From positions 1 through 64,000 of the forward strand of contig JAYFPO010000004.1 in the NCBI GenBank assembly GCA_034927685.1: a stretch of DNA of 64,000 bases, written 5' to 3'. The notes beneath the pieces are model-generated. The model saw nothing but the letters and a program-made list of their open reading frames with translations. It did not search any database and was not told where the DNA came from. A program made the position numbers and the translations under genes. Within the stretch, counting starts at the first letter, position 1; each line of letters starts with the position of its first letter. Positions 1 through 8,993 of this stretch are shown one piece after another. This DNA comes from RGIG3159 sp034927685 (lineage in GTDB: Bacteria; Bacillota; Clostridia; Oscillospirales; Oscillospiraceae).

Positions 1-156
1 GAGATACGGCAGGTCCCAGTATTGGACGTCCCCCATCCCCACATAGTTGTTCTCGAAGCGGTGCAGCTCCTGCATGACGATTTTTTCGCCGTCGAAGCGT
101 CCCAGAATCGCCCGGCCGTTGCTCGCCCCCAGGTCGAAAGCAAGGAGGTTTTTCAT
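1..156 (-). CDS. rhaB: Rhamnulokinase, N-terminal fragment (cut by window edge)
   Basis: Only the first 52 codons lie in the window; the rest runs off the left edge. The ATG at 156 opens with MKNLLAFDLGASNGRAILG, the FGGY-kinase phosphate-binding motif, followed by residues typical of RhaB (ELHRFENN, then VQYWDLPYL). RhaB phosphorylates L-rhamnulose to L-rhamnulose 1-phosphate in the cytoplasm. It starts one base after the stop of the aldolase gene, as the last visible gene of the rhamnose operon. The family call rests on the N-terminus only, but the operon makes it firm. Confidence 0.88.
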   Translation of the reverse strand, partial: MKNLLAFDLGASNGRAILGRFDGEKIVMQELHRFENNYVGMGDVQYWDLPYL

Positions 157-157
157 C

Positions 158-1237
158 TCACGCCTGCTTTCCTGACAGAGACTTCCGGTACTTCTCGCTC
201 TCCCAGCTGGAGATAAAGTGTTTGGCCGCCTCGCCCATGGTGGATACCTCATAGCCTGCGGCCTTAATATGCTCCATGACAAAAAATACCGCCGTGAGCG
301 TCTGTGTCAGTGTCAGTGCCTTCTTCTCCTCCATGTTGAGCAGCATCTGTCCTGTCTTGGTGCTGGCCACGGTCTGTCCCTCCGGAATGCCCCGCCGGTC
401 CATGGAAAAGCTGTCGGTCAAAAAGACCATCTGGTCTGGGTATAGGGGCTGCGTCATCAGAAACTCCTGTGTATAGCCGCCATCCCGCAGTACCTTTGCA
501 AGATACGGCGTGCCGGCTGCATAAAACCCGCCTGCCATTTCCTGCACCGTGACCTCCGGGAACGCCGTGGCCGTCAGCCCAAAGAGACCCGCGAGGCGTG
601 CATTGGCGTCTGTATGGATGGCAAGGCACCTGTTGGGGTTGTCGTCATGGACAATGATCCCGTGATTCTGCATGAGAATGACGGAGGGAATTTTCCCGGT
701 TTTTTCCTCCACCCGGCGCAGCTCGTCCCGAATGGCAAAGGTCAGATTCGCGCCAGGGTCGGTGTAGGGCACCCAGCCCCAGGTATAGTTTGCGCCCTCG
801 AACGCCTGCTCCGCGATGTCGCGGCAGGCCGTGGAGCAGGCGGCAAGATTGGCGTAGACGCTGTGGGTATGCAGTACGAAGGTACTCAAAATTGAGTGGA
901 AGCCTGCCTCCACGGAGGGCCGCAGATCGGCAAGGCCGTCGATATGGCGGACGTCGGCTTTGGCTCTCGCAGAGCCGGTCTGTTCCACATTCTCGAAATC
1001 GGAGGGCTCGCTACCGAGATAGAAGTCCTTCAGATCCACGCAGTCCAGAACGGCATACGCCCGATCCGGCGCAATATCGGAGAGGCAGAAGCCTGAGGCC
1101 TTAATGGCCATGAGACCGCCGGGCAGCTTGACCGAGGTATTGCCGCCGCCGCCCTGCACATAGTCCGCCCTTGCACCGGCGGCTTTGGAAATGCGGGAGA
1201 AGTCCGAAAGAAGCTTCGCGTGTTCCTCAAAAAACAT
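158..1237 (-). CDS. Class II aldolase/adducin-family protein, probable rhamnulose-1-phosphate aldolase
   Basis: A 359-residue class II aldolase. The glycine-rich GGGGNTSVK near residue 30 is the phosphate-binding loop, and the paired metal ligands appear as VLHTHSVYANL and, further on, LMQNHGIIV. Placed between rhaA and rhaB, it most likely splits L-rhamnulose 1-phosphate into dihydroxyacetone phosphate and L-lactaldehyde. It is longer than E. coli RhaD (about 274 residues) and looks more like the aldolase half of the RhaEW type without the dehydrogenase half. The last ~100 residues lie outside the core fold and I do not recognise them. Specificity is inferred from context. Confidence 0.8.
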   Translation of the reverse strand: MFFEEHAKLLSDFSRISKAAGARADYVQGGGGNTSVKLPGGLMAIKASGFCLSDIAPDRAYAVLDCVDLKDFYLGSEPSDFENVEQTGSARAKADVRHIDGLADLRPSVEAGFHSILSTFVLHTHSVYANLAACSTACRDIAEQAFEGANYTWGWVPYTDPGANLTFAIRDELRRVEEKTGKIPSVILMQNHGIIVHDDNPNRCLAIHTDANARLAGLFGLTATAFPEVTVQEMAGGFYAAGTPYLAKVLRDGGYTQEFLMTQPLYPDQMVFLTDSFSMDRRGIPEGQTVASTKTGQMLLNMEEKKALTLTQTLTAVFFVMEHIKAAGYEVSTMGEAAKHFISSWESEKYRKSLSGKQA

Positions 1238-1250
1238 GATTGTATTCTCC

Positions 1251-2510
1251 TTATCTGGCGGCCAGCACGTCGCTTTCGTACTGCTTGACCTGCGTCAGCC
1301 AGTCCTGTCCCACGGGCACGCCCTTCTGCAGGCAATAGTAGTCCCAGATTGCGCCCACCGGCAGGGTCTTGCGCTCCTCCTGCAGGGCAAGGCGAGTGGT
1401 CAGATCTCCGCAGCGCTCCGCGCTGCGAATCGCGTCCGCGGGCGCCAGTGCCGCCGACAGCAGCGCTTTTCTGGCGTTGCGCATTCCAATCGCCCAGCAG
1501 GCAATGCGGTTGATGGAGGCATCAAAATAGTCAAGGCCGATATAGACCCGGTTTTCCAGCTGATTATGCACGACCTCGTCCATGATGCGCTGCAGTTCGT
1601 CGTCCCAGGTGATGACGTGGTCGGAGTCCCAGCGGACGCCCCGAGACACATGGAGAAGCACATGGTCCATGAATTGCAGGCAGGCTGTGATCTTGGCGGA
1701 AATGATCTCCGTCGGGTGGAAGTGCCCGGCGTCCAGCGCATAGACCTTGTGATTCTTGATGGCGTACCCATAGGAATACTCGTGGCTGGCCACAGTGTAG
1801 CTCTCCACGCCGACGCCGAACAGCTTGCTTTCCAGCGCGCAGGGGACGAGGCTTTCATCAATTTTCGGCGCAAAGATCGCGTCAAAAGACTGGGTCATCA
1901 GCTCGCGGTGGGCAACGGTATCGGCGCAGACGTCCTTGTAGCCGTCAGGCATCCAATAGTTGACGACGCAGGGCTGTCCCACCGCTTTCGCCATTTCCAG
2001 CGCGATCTCACGGCAGCGAATCCCGTGCTCCACCCAGAATTTCCGGGTGTCGGCATCAAAACTGGACAGGGAAAAATTCCCATCCATTTTCGGGTGCGAG
2101 AAAAAGGTAGGGTTGAAGTCCAGGCCAAAGCTCAGCTCTCTGGCAAAGTCTACCCAATTGCGGAACAGATCAATGGTATATGCGTCGCGGTCGACCTGTT
2201 TTCCGTTCTTTTCGGCGTAACTCGCGTGCATGTTGAGCTTCATTGCACCTGGAATCAACGTTCTCGCAAAGCGGATATCCGCACGCAGTTCCTCCGGCGT
2301 TCTCGCCCGGCCGGGATAGTGACCCGTCGTCGCGATGCCGCCCGTCAACTCGTCGGCGCCGTCAAACCCGATGACGTCGTCGCCCTGCCAGCAATGCATC
2401 GATACCGGGATCGCATCTGCTATCGCCATGGCAGCATCCACGTCCACTCCCGCCGCCGCGAACTGGGCTCTGGCATATTCAAAACCCTTCAGAATCGTAC
2501 TTTCGTTCAT
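1251..2510 (-). CDS. rhaA: L-rhamnose isomerase
   Basis: Converts L-rhamnose to L-rhamnulose; a Mn-dependent TIM-barrel enzyme of about 420 residues, matching the 419 seen here. Recognisable stretches include SMHCWQGDDVIGF near the N-terminus, the KLNMHASYAE region, the metal-site run ALDAGHFHPTE, and a SRGVRWDSDHV segment. The ATG at 2510 is preferred over an in-frame ATG 24 bases upstream because GGAGG lies 8 bases before it. It follows rhaM by 16 bases and precedes the aldolase by 13, so all three are one transcript. Confidence 0.95.
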   Translation of the reverse strand: MNESTILKGFEYARAQFAAAGVDVDAAMAIADAIPVSMHCWQGDDVIGFDGADELTGGIATTGHYPGRARTPEELRADIRFARTLIPGAMKLNMHASYAEKNGKQVDRDAYTIDLFRNWVDFARELSFGLDFNPTFFSHPKMDGNFSLSSFDADTRKFWVEHGIRCREIALEMAKAVGQPCVVNYWMPDGYKDVCADTVAHRELMTQSFDAIFAPKIDESLVPCALESKLFGVGVESYTVASHEYSYGYAIKNHKVYALDAGHFHPTEIISAKITACLQFMDHVLLHVSRGVRWDSDHVITWDDELQRIMDEVVHNQLENRVYIGLDYFDASINRIACWAIGMRNARKALLSAALAPADAIRSAERCGDLTTRLALQEERKTLPVGAIWDYYCLQKGVPVGQDWLTQVKQYESDVLAAR

Positions 2511-2526
2511 CTTCCGTTCCTCCATC

Positions 2527-2841
2527 TCATTCAAAGAAAAATACCTGCCGCAGCAAAGGCTGCGCGCCGGTGACCGGGTCCAGATCCATGACCATTACGT
2601 CCTTCATGTACTCGTTCCAGCGGTCCACCACCGGGCTTTGGGCCTGCACACGCCCTGCCTCGGCCACGCTGTCGCACTCGTAGTAGCCAAACAGCTGCTC
2701 GTCCACGTTCCAGATGGTGTAGTTGCGGATACCGGCCTTTGACAAAACTGCCTCCATCTCCGGCCAGATCTCGTTGTGTCTGCGGATATACTCTGCCAAC
2801 TTACCAGGCAGCACGCGTGCTTTCCATGCATAGCGTTCCAT
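2527..2841 (-). CDS. rhaM: L-rhamnose mutarotase
   Basis: A 104-residue protein of the RhaM/YiiL family, which interconverts alpha and beta L-rhamnose so the isomerase receives its preferred anomer. The sequence shows the family pattern: MERYAWKARVLPG, a YIRRHNEIWPEM helix with the conserved histidine, NYTIWNVDEQLFGYYE, and the C-terminal LRQVFFFE. The length equals the usual family length. It is the first enzyme gene after the transporter genes and lies just upstream of rhaA. Confidence 0.93.
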   Translation of the reverse strand: MERYAWKARVLPGKLAEYIRRHNEIWPEMEAVLSKAGIRNYTIWNVDEQLFGYYECDSVAEAGRVQAQSPVVDRWNEYMKDVMVMDLDPVTGAQPLLRQVFFFE

Positions 2842-2934
2842 TGACTGCGCCTCCTGTCATATTTGAACATCTGCCTTCCGCGATGTTTTTTGCAAATTCA
2901 GTTGCTTTCAGCAAAGAATGACGTTCGGAAAGAA

Positions 2935-2967
2935 TGCGCCAGCCGACCCGATGGGACGGCTGGCGCA
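2935..2967 (-). terminator. Intergenic hairpin between solute-binding protein and rhaM
   Basis: A perfect 11-bp stem (TGCGCCAGCCG at 2935-2945 pairing with 2957-2967) with an 11-base loop sits in the 196-base gap downstream of the binding-protein gene. On the minus strand the hairpin is followed only by a short interrupted T stretch, so it is more likely a partial terminator or 3'-end stabiliser that sets binding-protein levels above the enzymes than a full stop. Hairpins also follow two other binding-protein genes in this window. Confidence 0.6.
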
Positions 2968-3037
2968 CCGGTTCCTCTTGAAACCCCCGTCAACCGGGGA
3001 ATCCTACCTGTTTTTCAGTTGTGCGGAAAAAATGGGA

Positions 3038-4174
3038 TCAATAATTAAAGTTCTCAACATTGGACGCGTCAAAGACGAGCGCGTCGCCCAGTATCACCAT
3101 GCTGTCCTTGATGTCCTTGGCGCCCAGACGGCCGGCGGTAATGGAGGTTGCGTCAGCGGCCAGAGCACCGGTTGCATACTGATAGCCGGTCTGCACAGCC
3201 AGATAGCCCAGATCCATGCAGTTCCACAGAACGCCTGCGTCGAGGGGGTTGTCCTCATTCAGAATGTAATCCTTGATGGCATTCGGGGTGGCGAGGCCGG
3301 TCAGGACGACCTTGGAAGCGTCAGGCTTGTTTGCGGCAGCTTCATAAGCGGCGCCCAGAGCCGGAGTCGCCATGGAGGTGATGCCAATCACGGCCTGGTA
3401 CTGATCGTCGCCCTCGCCCATGGAGCCCACGAGGGTTGCTGCGATTTCCTGGTTCTTATCCTCGGCAGGGCCGGGATAATAGATTGCGCCGTCTGCCAGC
3501 TTCATCCAGGAGTATTCACTCGTGGCCAGCAGGGTCTTCATCGATGCAATCCAGGAGTTCTGGTTGGCATCCGTTTCCGCAGAGGAGACAATGGCAATAT
3601 TTGCAGACTTATTGGGGCCATAGCCCTTTGCCTGCAGCTTTTCGGCAGTACCTTTGATCAGGCCTGCGGCCACGCCATCGGCGGTGACTTGGTTCACAAA
3701 GAAGTCGCGGCCATCATTGGCGTCCGCGTCATAGGTCAGGACCTTGATGCCTTGTGCTTGCGCCTTTTCCAGCGTTGCGGTAATGGCGTCAGGATCGTTC
3801 GGGGAGACGATAATGACGTCTACGCCCTGCGCAATCCAGCCCTCGAGAATATCAACCTGATGCTGGTTGGTCGCATCGTTCTGAGGAGGTCCATCGTACA
3901 GGAAGGTAATTCCGCCGATTTCATCAACGGCTTCCTGCGCGCCGACTTTGCATGCGTCGAAGTAGTTCTCACCTTTGAACTTCGGGAGCATGGCAATGGT
4001 GATTCCGTCGCCGGAAGTTTTCCCGGCTTCCGTGGTCGCAGCATCGGTTTTGGCCGCTGCCGTGGTTGTCTCGGCGCTGGCCGCAGTTGTCTCTGTGCTT
4101 GTCGTGCTGGAGCTGCAGGCAACGAGTCCGAGGACCATCACTGCCGCGAGGAGAAGAGCAATCCATTTTTTCAT
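3038..4174 (-). CDS. Rhamnose/autoinducer-2-type ABC transporter substrate-binding lipoprotein
   Basis: A 378-residue periplasmic-binding-protein-fold lipoprotein. Residues 1-20 form a signal peptide ending in the lipobox LVAC, followed by a Thr/Ala/Glu-rich flexible linker (about 21-55). The core starts near ITIAMLPKFKGENYF and contains IVSPNDPDAI and KVLTYDADA, typical of the LsrB/RhaS sugar-binding branch. It is tethered outside the membrane and delivers L-rhamnose to the two permeases. It is encoded right after them and ahead of the catabolic genes. Rhamnose as substrate is inferred from the operon. Confidence 0.88.
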   Translation of the reverse strand: MKKWIALLLAAVMVLGLVACSSSTTSTETTAASAETTTAAAKTDAATTEAGKTSGDGITIAMLPKFKGENYFDACKVGAQEAVDEIGGITFLYDGPPQNDATNQHQVDILEGWIAQGVDVIIVSPNDPDAITATLEKAQAQGIKVLTYDADANDGRDFFVNQVTADGVAAGLIKGTAEKLQAKGYGPNKSANIAIVSSAETDANQNSWIASMKTLLATSEYSWMKLADGAIYYPGPAEDKNQEIAATLVGSMGEGDDQYQAVIGITSMATPALGAAYEAAANKPDASKVVLTGLATPNAIKDYILNEDNPLDAGVLWNCMDLGYLAVQTGYQYATGALAADATSITAGRLGAKDIKDSMVILGDALVFDASNVENFNY

Positions 4175-4234
4175 TTCACGTGTTTCCTCCTGTTTTTAAT
4201 TTATATTCACGCGGATTCCGCGCAAATACTGACT

Positions 4235-5212
4235 TTATGCAGCCATTTTGGCCTTGCCGGTTTTATCCTTTCCCTTTGTTGTGTTGCGCTTCTGAACGAT
4301 GGCGTAGGCCACGAGGCTGATGAGCAAAACCGCGCCCTGCACGATGGTCTGCACGTCGATGGGGATATTCAGAACCGTCAGGCCGGAATTGAGGACCGCG
4401 ACGATCATCGTTGCAATGATGGTCCCGGTCATGGTACCAACACCGCCGTTGATGCTTGTGCCGCCCAGCACGATGATCGTGACAACCTTCAGGTTCATCC
4501 CGTCGCCCGCCGTGTATTTCATGGACGAGAACCGGCCAAGCATGATCATGCCCGCGAACGCGGACATGAGGCCGCTTGCGATATAGGCAATGTTCTTACA
4601 GCGGACTGTATTGATCCCGGCGAAACGACTGGCCGTCTCATTGAGACCGATCGCGTAGAGATATTTTCCGTAATAGCTGCGGGAAAGCAGCAGTACAAAA
4701 AATACGGCAAACAATACATACAGAATGATCTGAATGGGGATGACGCCAATCTGGAAGTTTCCGAGCCACTCGGCGGTCGGGAAGGCATAGACGCTGTTGC
4801 CCTGCGTAATACCGCGCGCGATGCCCTGAAAGAGGTACATGGTGGCCAGTGTCGTAACCATGGCGGGAATCTTCAGCCGCGTGACGAGCAGGCTGTTGAA
4901 CCAGCCGCAGGCGAGTCCCACAGCGAGGGCGCAGACAACGGATAGTACGCCGGAAGAGGTCGCGGCGTACAGCATGCCGCCGATGATGCCGGAAAGTGCG
5001 GCAATGGAGCCGAGGGATAAGTCGATGCCGCCCGTGATGACAATGAGCGTGACTGGCAGCGCGATCATGCCGAGCTCCATGATGTTGCGGAGCATGACGC
5101 TAATCAGGTAATTGGGCTTAAAAAAGTTGGGAGCCCTCAGTCCGATTCCAAAAAACAGAACCAGAAACAGCGCGCACAGCGCAAAATCAAAATTGAATTT
5201 TTTCGTTTTCAT
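4235..5212 (-). CDS. Ribose-type ABC transporter permease (probable rhamnose uptake)
   Basis: A 325-residue hydrophobic protein of the RbsC/RhaP/RhaQ family with about 8-10 membrane segments. The family signature appears as ITGGIDLSLGSIAALSG early on, and the ATP-ase-contact region as GGTSINGGVGTMTGT near residue 260. Its ATG overlaps the end of the other permease gene by four bases, implying coupled translation and a heterodimeric membrane channel. The C-terminus is short and lysine-rich (cytoplasmic). Confidence 0.9.
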   Translation of the reverse strand: MKTKKFNFDFALCALFLVLFFGIGLRAPNFFKPNYLISVMLRNIMELGMIALPVTLIVITGGIDLSLGSIAALSGIIGGMLYAATSSGVLSVVCALAVGLACGWFNSLLVTRLKIPAMVTTLATMYLFQGIARGITQGNSVYAFPTAEWLGNFQIGVIPIQIILYVLFAVFFVLLLSRSYYGKYLYAIGLNETASRFAGINTVRCKNIAYIASGLMSAFAGMIMLGRFSSMKYTAGDGMNLKVVTIIVLGGTSINGGVGTMTGTIIATMIVAVLNSGLTVLNIPIDVQTIVQGAVLLISLVAYAIVQKRNTTKGKDKTGKAKMAA

Positions 5213-6213
5213 GCGTTTGCCTCCTTTTCCGCCCCGGCGGCATCCAGGGGCTTGTGGCGAACTCCCTTGACCGCGCCGACGGAGACCGCAATGATGATGA
5301 TTGCGCCCATGACCGCAGTGCTCCAGGAATCGCTGATACCCAAATGGTAGAGCGCCGGAGAAATGATGGAGAGCAAAAACGCGCCGAATGCGGTACCGAG
5401 GATACTGCCGGAGCCGCCTGTCACGCTGGTGCCGCCCACGACAACCGCTGCGATGAAAGTCATTTCCATGCCTGCGCCCATTGTCGTGGTGACGCGCTGG
5501 CCCGCAGTGGCGATAATGGTAGCCGCTACGCCGAGCACAAGCCCGGCGATGGCATAGGTCTCAATGACAGTTCTGTCCACATTGATGCCCGCCAACCGCG
5601 CGCTTTTGGCATTGTTGCCGATGGCATACAGCTTTTTGAAGAAGCAGGAATACTTCATGAAAAGCAGCGCAATTGCCAGCAGGACCAGCGCAAGGACTAC
5701 GCTCAGAGGAACAATTTTGAAGACCTTTGCCTCAAAGGCAAGCCATGTGAAGGTTTTCGGCAGATCGTAGATGGAACCTTCGACCAAAAGCGGCAGCGCG
5801 CCCGCATAAATCTGCGTGGTGGCCAGCGTCGCCACAATAGCGGGAATGCGGAGCCTCGTAATGAGCAAGGCGTTGAAGATGCAGAGAATCGCGCCGCAAA
5901 CCATCGCGGCCGGCATGAATACGTAGATCGGCGCCCCCGTTTTTCCGATGAAGGCCATCAGAATGCACATGACGGAGATGACGCCGCCGAAGGAAACATC
6001 GATGTTTCCGGTGAGCATGATGATGTTCATGCCGATCGCGGCGATCAGTATGTAGCTGAAACGGTTCAAAATGCTCATGATGTTGTTGACCGAACCGAAA
6101 TCGCTTGCAACCAGACAGAGCACCACAAAGCATACTGCTACCAAAAGGCCAAGCGTCATTTCTGACGACAGCGCCTTCTTAACACGTTTTTTGTTCATAA
6201 TTGTATCCCTCAA
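5209..6213 (-). CDS. Ribose-type ABC transporter permease (probable rhamnose uptake)
   Basis: A 334-residue permease of the same family as its downstream neighbour, with the signature LTGNIDVSFGGVISVM in the third membrane segment and GGTSVTGGSGSILGT towards the C-terminus. The start could be the ATG at 6213 or an in-frame ATG 12 bases further in (MNKKRVKKAL); both give the same membrane topology. It follows the ATPase gene by two bases. The pair of different permeases matches RhaP plus RhaQ in rhamnose importers. Confidence 0.9.
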   Translation of the reverse strand: MRDTIMNKKRVKKALSSEMTLGLLVAVCFVVLCLVASDFGSVNNIMSILNRFSYILIAAIGMNIIMLTGNIDVSFGGVISVMCILMAFIGKTGAPIYVFMPAAMVCGAILCIFNALLITRLRIPAIVATLATTQIYAGALPLLVEGSIYDLPKTFTWLAFEAKVFKIVPLSVVLALVLLAIALLFMKYSCFFKKLYAIGNNAKSARLAGINVDRTVIETYAIAGLVLGVAATIIATAGQRVTTTMGAGMEMTFIAAVVVGGTSVTGGSGSILGTAFGAFLLSIISPALYHLGISDSWSTAVMGAIIIIAVSVGAVKGVRHKPLDAAGAEKEANA

Positions 6214-6215
6214 TC

Positions 6216-7709
6216 CTAAACGTTAAGCGCGAGCTTCAGGATTTTCTCCTTGGTAGCCTCGGCTCTCGTCAGTTCGCCGCATACCATCCCGTCACGCATG
6301 ACATAGATCCGGTCACACATGCCGAGCAGCTCCGGCATTTCAGAGGAAATCATCAGAATTCCAAGCTCCTTCTTTGCAAAGCTGCTGATGATGGAATAAA
6401 TCTCCGCTTTCGCGTTGACATCCACGCCGCGGGTTGGCTCGTCGAGAATGATGATCTTGGGATGCAGCGCAATTCCCTTGGCAACGGATACCTTCTGCTG
6501 GTTGCCGCCGGAAAGATTCGTGACAACAAAGTCCTCACTTGGGGCCTTAATATCAAACTGATGGATGGCCTCCCTGGAGATGGCGCGACACTTTGCTCGG
6601 TTTACAAACATGTTTTTGGAGAATTTGCGAATCTGCGGCAGCGTGATGTTGTCGTTCAGTGACATGTCAATCACCAGCCCGCACTTGCCGCGGTCTTCGG
6701 AGACATAAACAAGGCCCGCGTCCATGGACTTTGTCACCGAGGACCGCGGGATCTCCTTCCCGTCTACGCTGACCTTTCCGCTGTCCGGCTGGGTAAAACC
6801 GCAGGCTGCAAGCGCAAATTCGGTGCGCCCCGCGCCTGCCAGCCCGGCAATTCCAACGATCTCACCCTTGGAAACATGCAGGCTGATATCATTCACGAGC
6901 CCGGCCTGCTTCAAATGTTCCACGCGGAATACCTCGCCGCCGTGCTGAATTTCTTCCTTGGGATAGTACGCACCGATGTCGCGGCCCACCATATCGGCAA
7001 CCAGCTTATCCTTGTTGGTGTCTTTGACCTCGTTCGTGGAAATATATTTGCCGTCGCGGATCACCGTCACGCGGTCGCAGATGCTGAAGATTTCCTCAAG
7101 CCGGTGGCTGATATAGACAATGGCAATTCCGCGCTCCTTGAGCTTGCCGATCACGCTGAACAGGGCGTCTACCTCACGTTGGGTCAACGATGCGGTCGGC
7201 TCGTCGAGAATCAGAATTTTCGCGTCAAAGGTCAGCGCCTTTGCAATCTCAACGATCTGTTTTTTTGCCATGCCAAGTTCGGCTATCTTTTGGCCCAGCT
7301 CCAGATCACTCTCAAGAAGGTCCAGGATTTTCGTTGCCTGCTCCTTCTCCAAAGCATAGTCGATCACCTTGATCGGTCCGGCTTTTTTGTGCGGCTCGTG
7401 GCCGACAAACATATTCTCCAGCACCGTCATCTGCTCAAAGAGGCTGGTCTCCTGATACATGATCGCAATTCCACTGCGGAAGGCCTCATTCGGATTGCGA
7501 AACGAAACACGCTCCCCGTTCAAAAGGATTTCGCCGCTGTCCGCCTGGTAAACGCCGGTACACACCTTCATCAGTGTGGATTTTCCGGCGCCGTTTTCCC
7601 CGCAAACAGCATGGACCTCCCCAGACGCGACCTGAAGGCACATCTGATTCAGTGCCAGAACGCCCGGGAAACGCATGGTGATGTTTTTCAGCTCCAATGC
7701 ATAAGGCAT
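6216..7709 (-). CDS. Sugar ABC transporter ATP-binding protein (two tandem ATPase domains)
   Basis: A 497-residue protein with two ABC domains, as in RbsA/RhaT. Domain 1 has Walker A GENGAGKST and Walker B ILILDEPTASLT; its signature region is atypical (GMAKKQ), as is usual in this family. Domain 2 has a degenerate Walker A (GLAGAGRTE), signature LSGGNQQKV and Walker B IILDEPTRGVDV. The ATG at 7709 is chosen because GGAGGG precedes it by 12 bases and the protein begins MPYALELKNITMRFPG; the longer reading frame adds 28 unrelated residues. Confidence 0.92.
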   Translation of the reverse strand: MPYALELKNITMRFPGVLALNQMCLQVASGEVHAVCGENGAGKSTLMKVCTGVYQADSGEILLNGERVSFRNPNEAFRSGIAIMYQETSLFEQMTVLENMFVGHEPHKKAGPIKVIDYALEKEQATKILDLLESDLELGQKIAELGMAKKQIVEIAKALTFDAKILILDEPTASLTQREVDALFSVIGKLKERGIAIVYISHRLEEIFSICDRVTVIRDGKYISTNEVKDTNKDKLVADMVGRDIGAYYPKEEIQHGGEVFRVEHLKQAGLVNDISLHVSKGEIVGIAGLAGAGRTEFALAACGFTQPDSGKVSVDGKEIPRSSVTKSMDAGLVYVSEDRGKCGLVIDMSLNDNITLPQIRKFSKNMFVNRAKCRAISREAIHQFDIKAPSEDFVVTNLSGGNQQKVSVAKGIALHPKIIILDEPTRGVDVNAKAEIYSIISSFAKKELGILMISSEMPELLGMCDRIYVMRDGMVCGELTRAEATKEKILKLALNV

Positions 7710-7762
7710 AATTGATTTTCCCTCCGTTGAATCCGGCCGGAAAACACCGGGCCGGGCGCTTT

Positions 7763-8869
7763 TTAATCGTAAATTGCGCCGTACTTTTTGCACAGATCGA
7801 TGAAATGCTCGATTCTTTCCGGTGAAACATCTGTCTGAATGATGTGCGCAGGCGCAATTAGGAAGCCGCGGTCCTTCCCCAGAATGTTGATGCGGTCGCG
7901 GACCTCCGCTTCAAGTTCTTCGTCGCTGCCGTACGGCAGAAGCTGCTGCTGATCGATCGCGCCCCAGAAGCAGAGCTTGTCGCCGACGTAGTCTTTGAGT
8001 TCCTGCGGGCCGTGTCCGGGAACTCCGGGCTGGACAGGATTGAAAATATCGATGCCGATTTCCGCAAAATCGTTCAGGATCGGCTTAACGGCTCCGTCAC
8101 AGTGGAAGGCGATGATAATATTGGGATTCGCTGCGCGGAAAGCCCGGAACATGCCGGCATAAAGCGGCTTGATGTGCTCGCGGAAGAGTCGTTCGGAGAT
8201 CAGCAGCGAGGTCTGGGTTCCAAAATCATCGCTGGCCCAGATGATATCGACGCCGCGCCGGATGAGCTCAAGACCGACTTCCGTCTGGAATTCGATGCAC
8301 CTCTCGTAAAGCCGGTCGATATACGGTTCCTCCATCTGCAGATCGCAGAGCATCTGCTCCATGCCGAGCATCTGCTGCGCCAGCTGGAACATGGTGACCT
8401 CAATGTTTCCGACCACGACGTAGTCCTTCTGATATTTTGCGATCAGCTCGTCTGCCTTCGCGTAGCGGGTAGGGTCATGCGGATCCGGGAACTGGTAGGC
8501 CTCGACCTCCTCGACCGTTTCAATCCCGGCGAGAGGGAAACCGACGACGTCCACATAGATCGGACCCTGATGCATTTTCATATGATATTCGTTGTACCAT
8601 GTGCCGTCGGGGCCAATTTCCGGCTTCCAGCCTGCGGGTGCGGATGCGCCGCAAAGCACCATATCGGAGCCCATCTTCACGCGGAGTTCGTTGGCACTGA
8701 TCCGCCAGGTAACATCCTCATAAATATTGTCTGTGATATCAACCGGTACCCCGTATTTCTTGGAGAAGTGTTCGATGTGCTGTTTGCACAGATCAAACTG
8801 GATCGGGACGCGGTCCGGATTCCCATCCATTCTCTTCAGGGCCTTCAATACGCGTTCTCTTGAATTCAT
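7763..8869 (-). CDS. Uroporphyrinogen decarboxylase-superfamily protein in the rhamnose operon
   Basis: A 367-residue TIM-barrel protein of the UroD/MtaA superfamily, first gene of the rhamnose operon. It begins MNSRERVLKALKRM, the usual N-terminus of the non-haem branch, and contains WASDDFGTQTSLLIS and AFHCDGAVKPIL, where family members hold their ligand or a zinc. True haem UroD is not expected here; the biochemical role in sugar clusters is unknown. The ATG at 8869 has AGGAG 11 bases upstream. A second superfamily member lies in the uronate cluster at 30056-31219. Confidence 0.82.
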   Translation of the reverse strand: MNSRERVLKALKRMDGNPDRVPIQFDLCKQHIEHFSKKYGVPVDITDNIYEDVTWRISANELRVKMGSDMVLCGASAPAGWKPEIGPDGTWYNEYHMKMHQGPIYVDVVGFPLAGIETVEEVEAYQFPDPHDPTRYAKADELIAKYQKDYVVVGNIEVTMFQLAQQMLGMEQMLCDLQMEEPYIDRLYERCIEFQTEVGLELIRRGVDIIWASDDFGTQTSLLISERLFREHIKPLYAGMFRAFRAANPNIIIAFHCDGAVKPILNDFAEIGIDIFNPVQPGVPGHGPQELKDYVGDKLCFWGAIDQQQLLPYGSDEELEAEVRDRINILGKDRGFLIAPAHIIQTDVSPERIEHFIDLCKKYGAIYD

Positions 8870-8993
8870 TTTTCGTTTCGCTCCTCTCTCTGTCCTTTCC
8901 TTCGTCGTGAAACTAGCACTACCTTGACTTTTTCCATCAAAATCTTGATTTAAAACAGCCTTTTTGGCGTTTATGCCATTTGCTCCGCGATAT

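Noticed and set aside
1185..4945. Very long plus-strand reading frames (462 and 675 codons) opposite the rhamnose genes
   Set aside because: They lie antisense to clear family members (rhaA, binding protein, permease), have no family motifs, and arise from the codon bias of the real genes.
7710..7793. N-terminal extension of the rhamnose ABC ATPase
   Set aside because: The longer frame overlaps the end of the UroD-like gene and lacks a ribosome site, while the ATG at 7709 has one and matches the family start.
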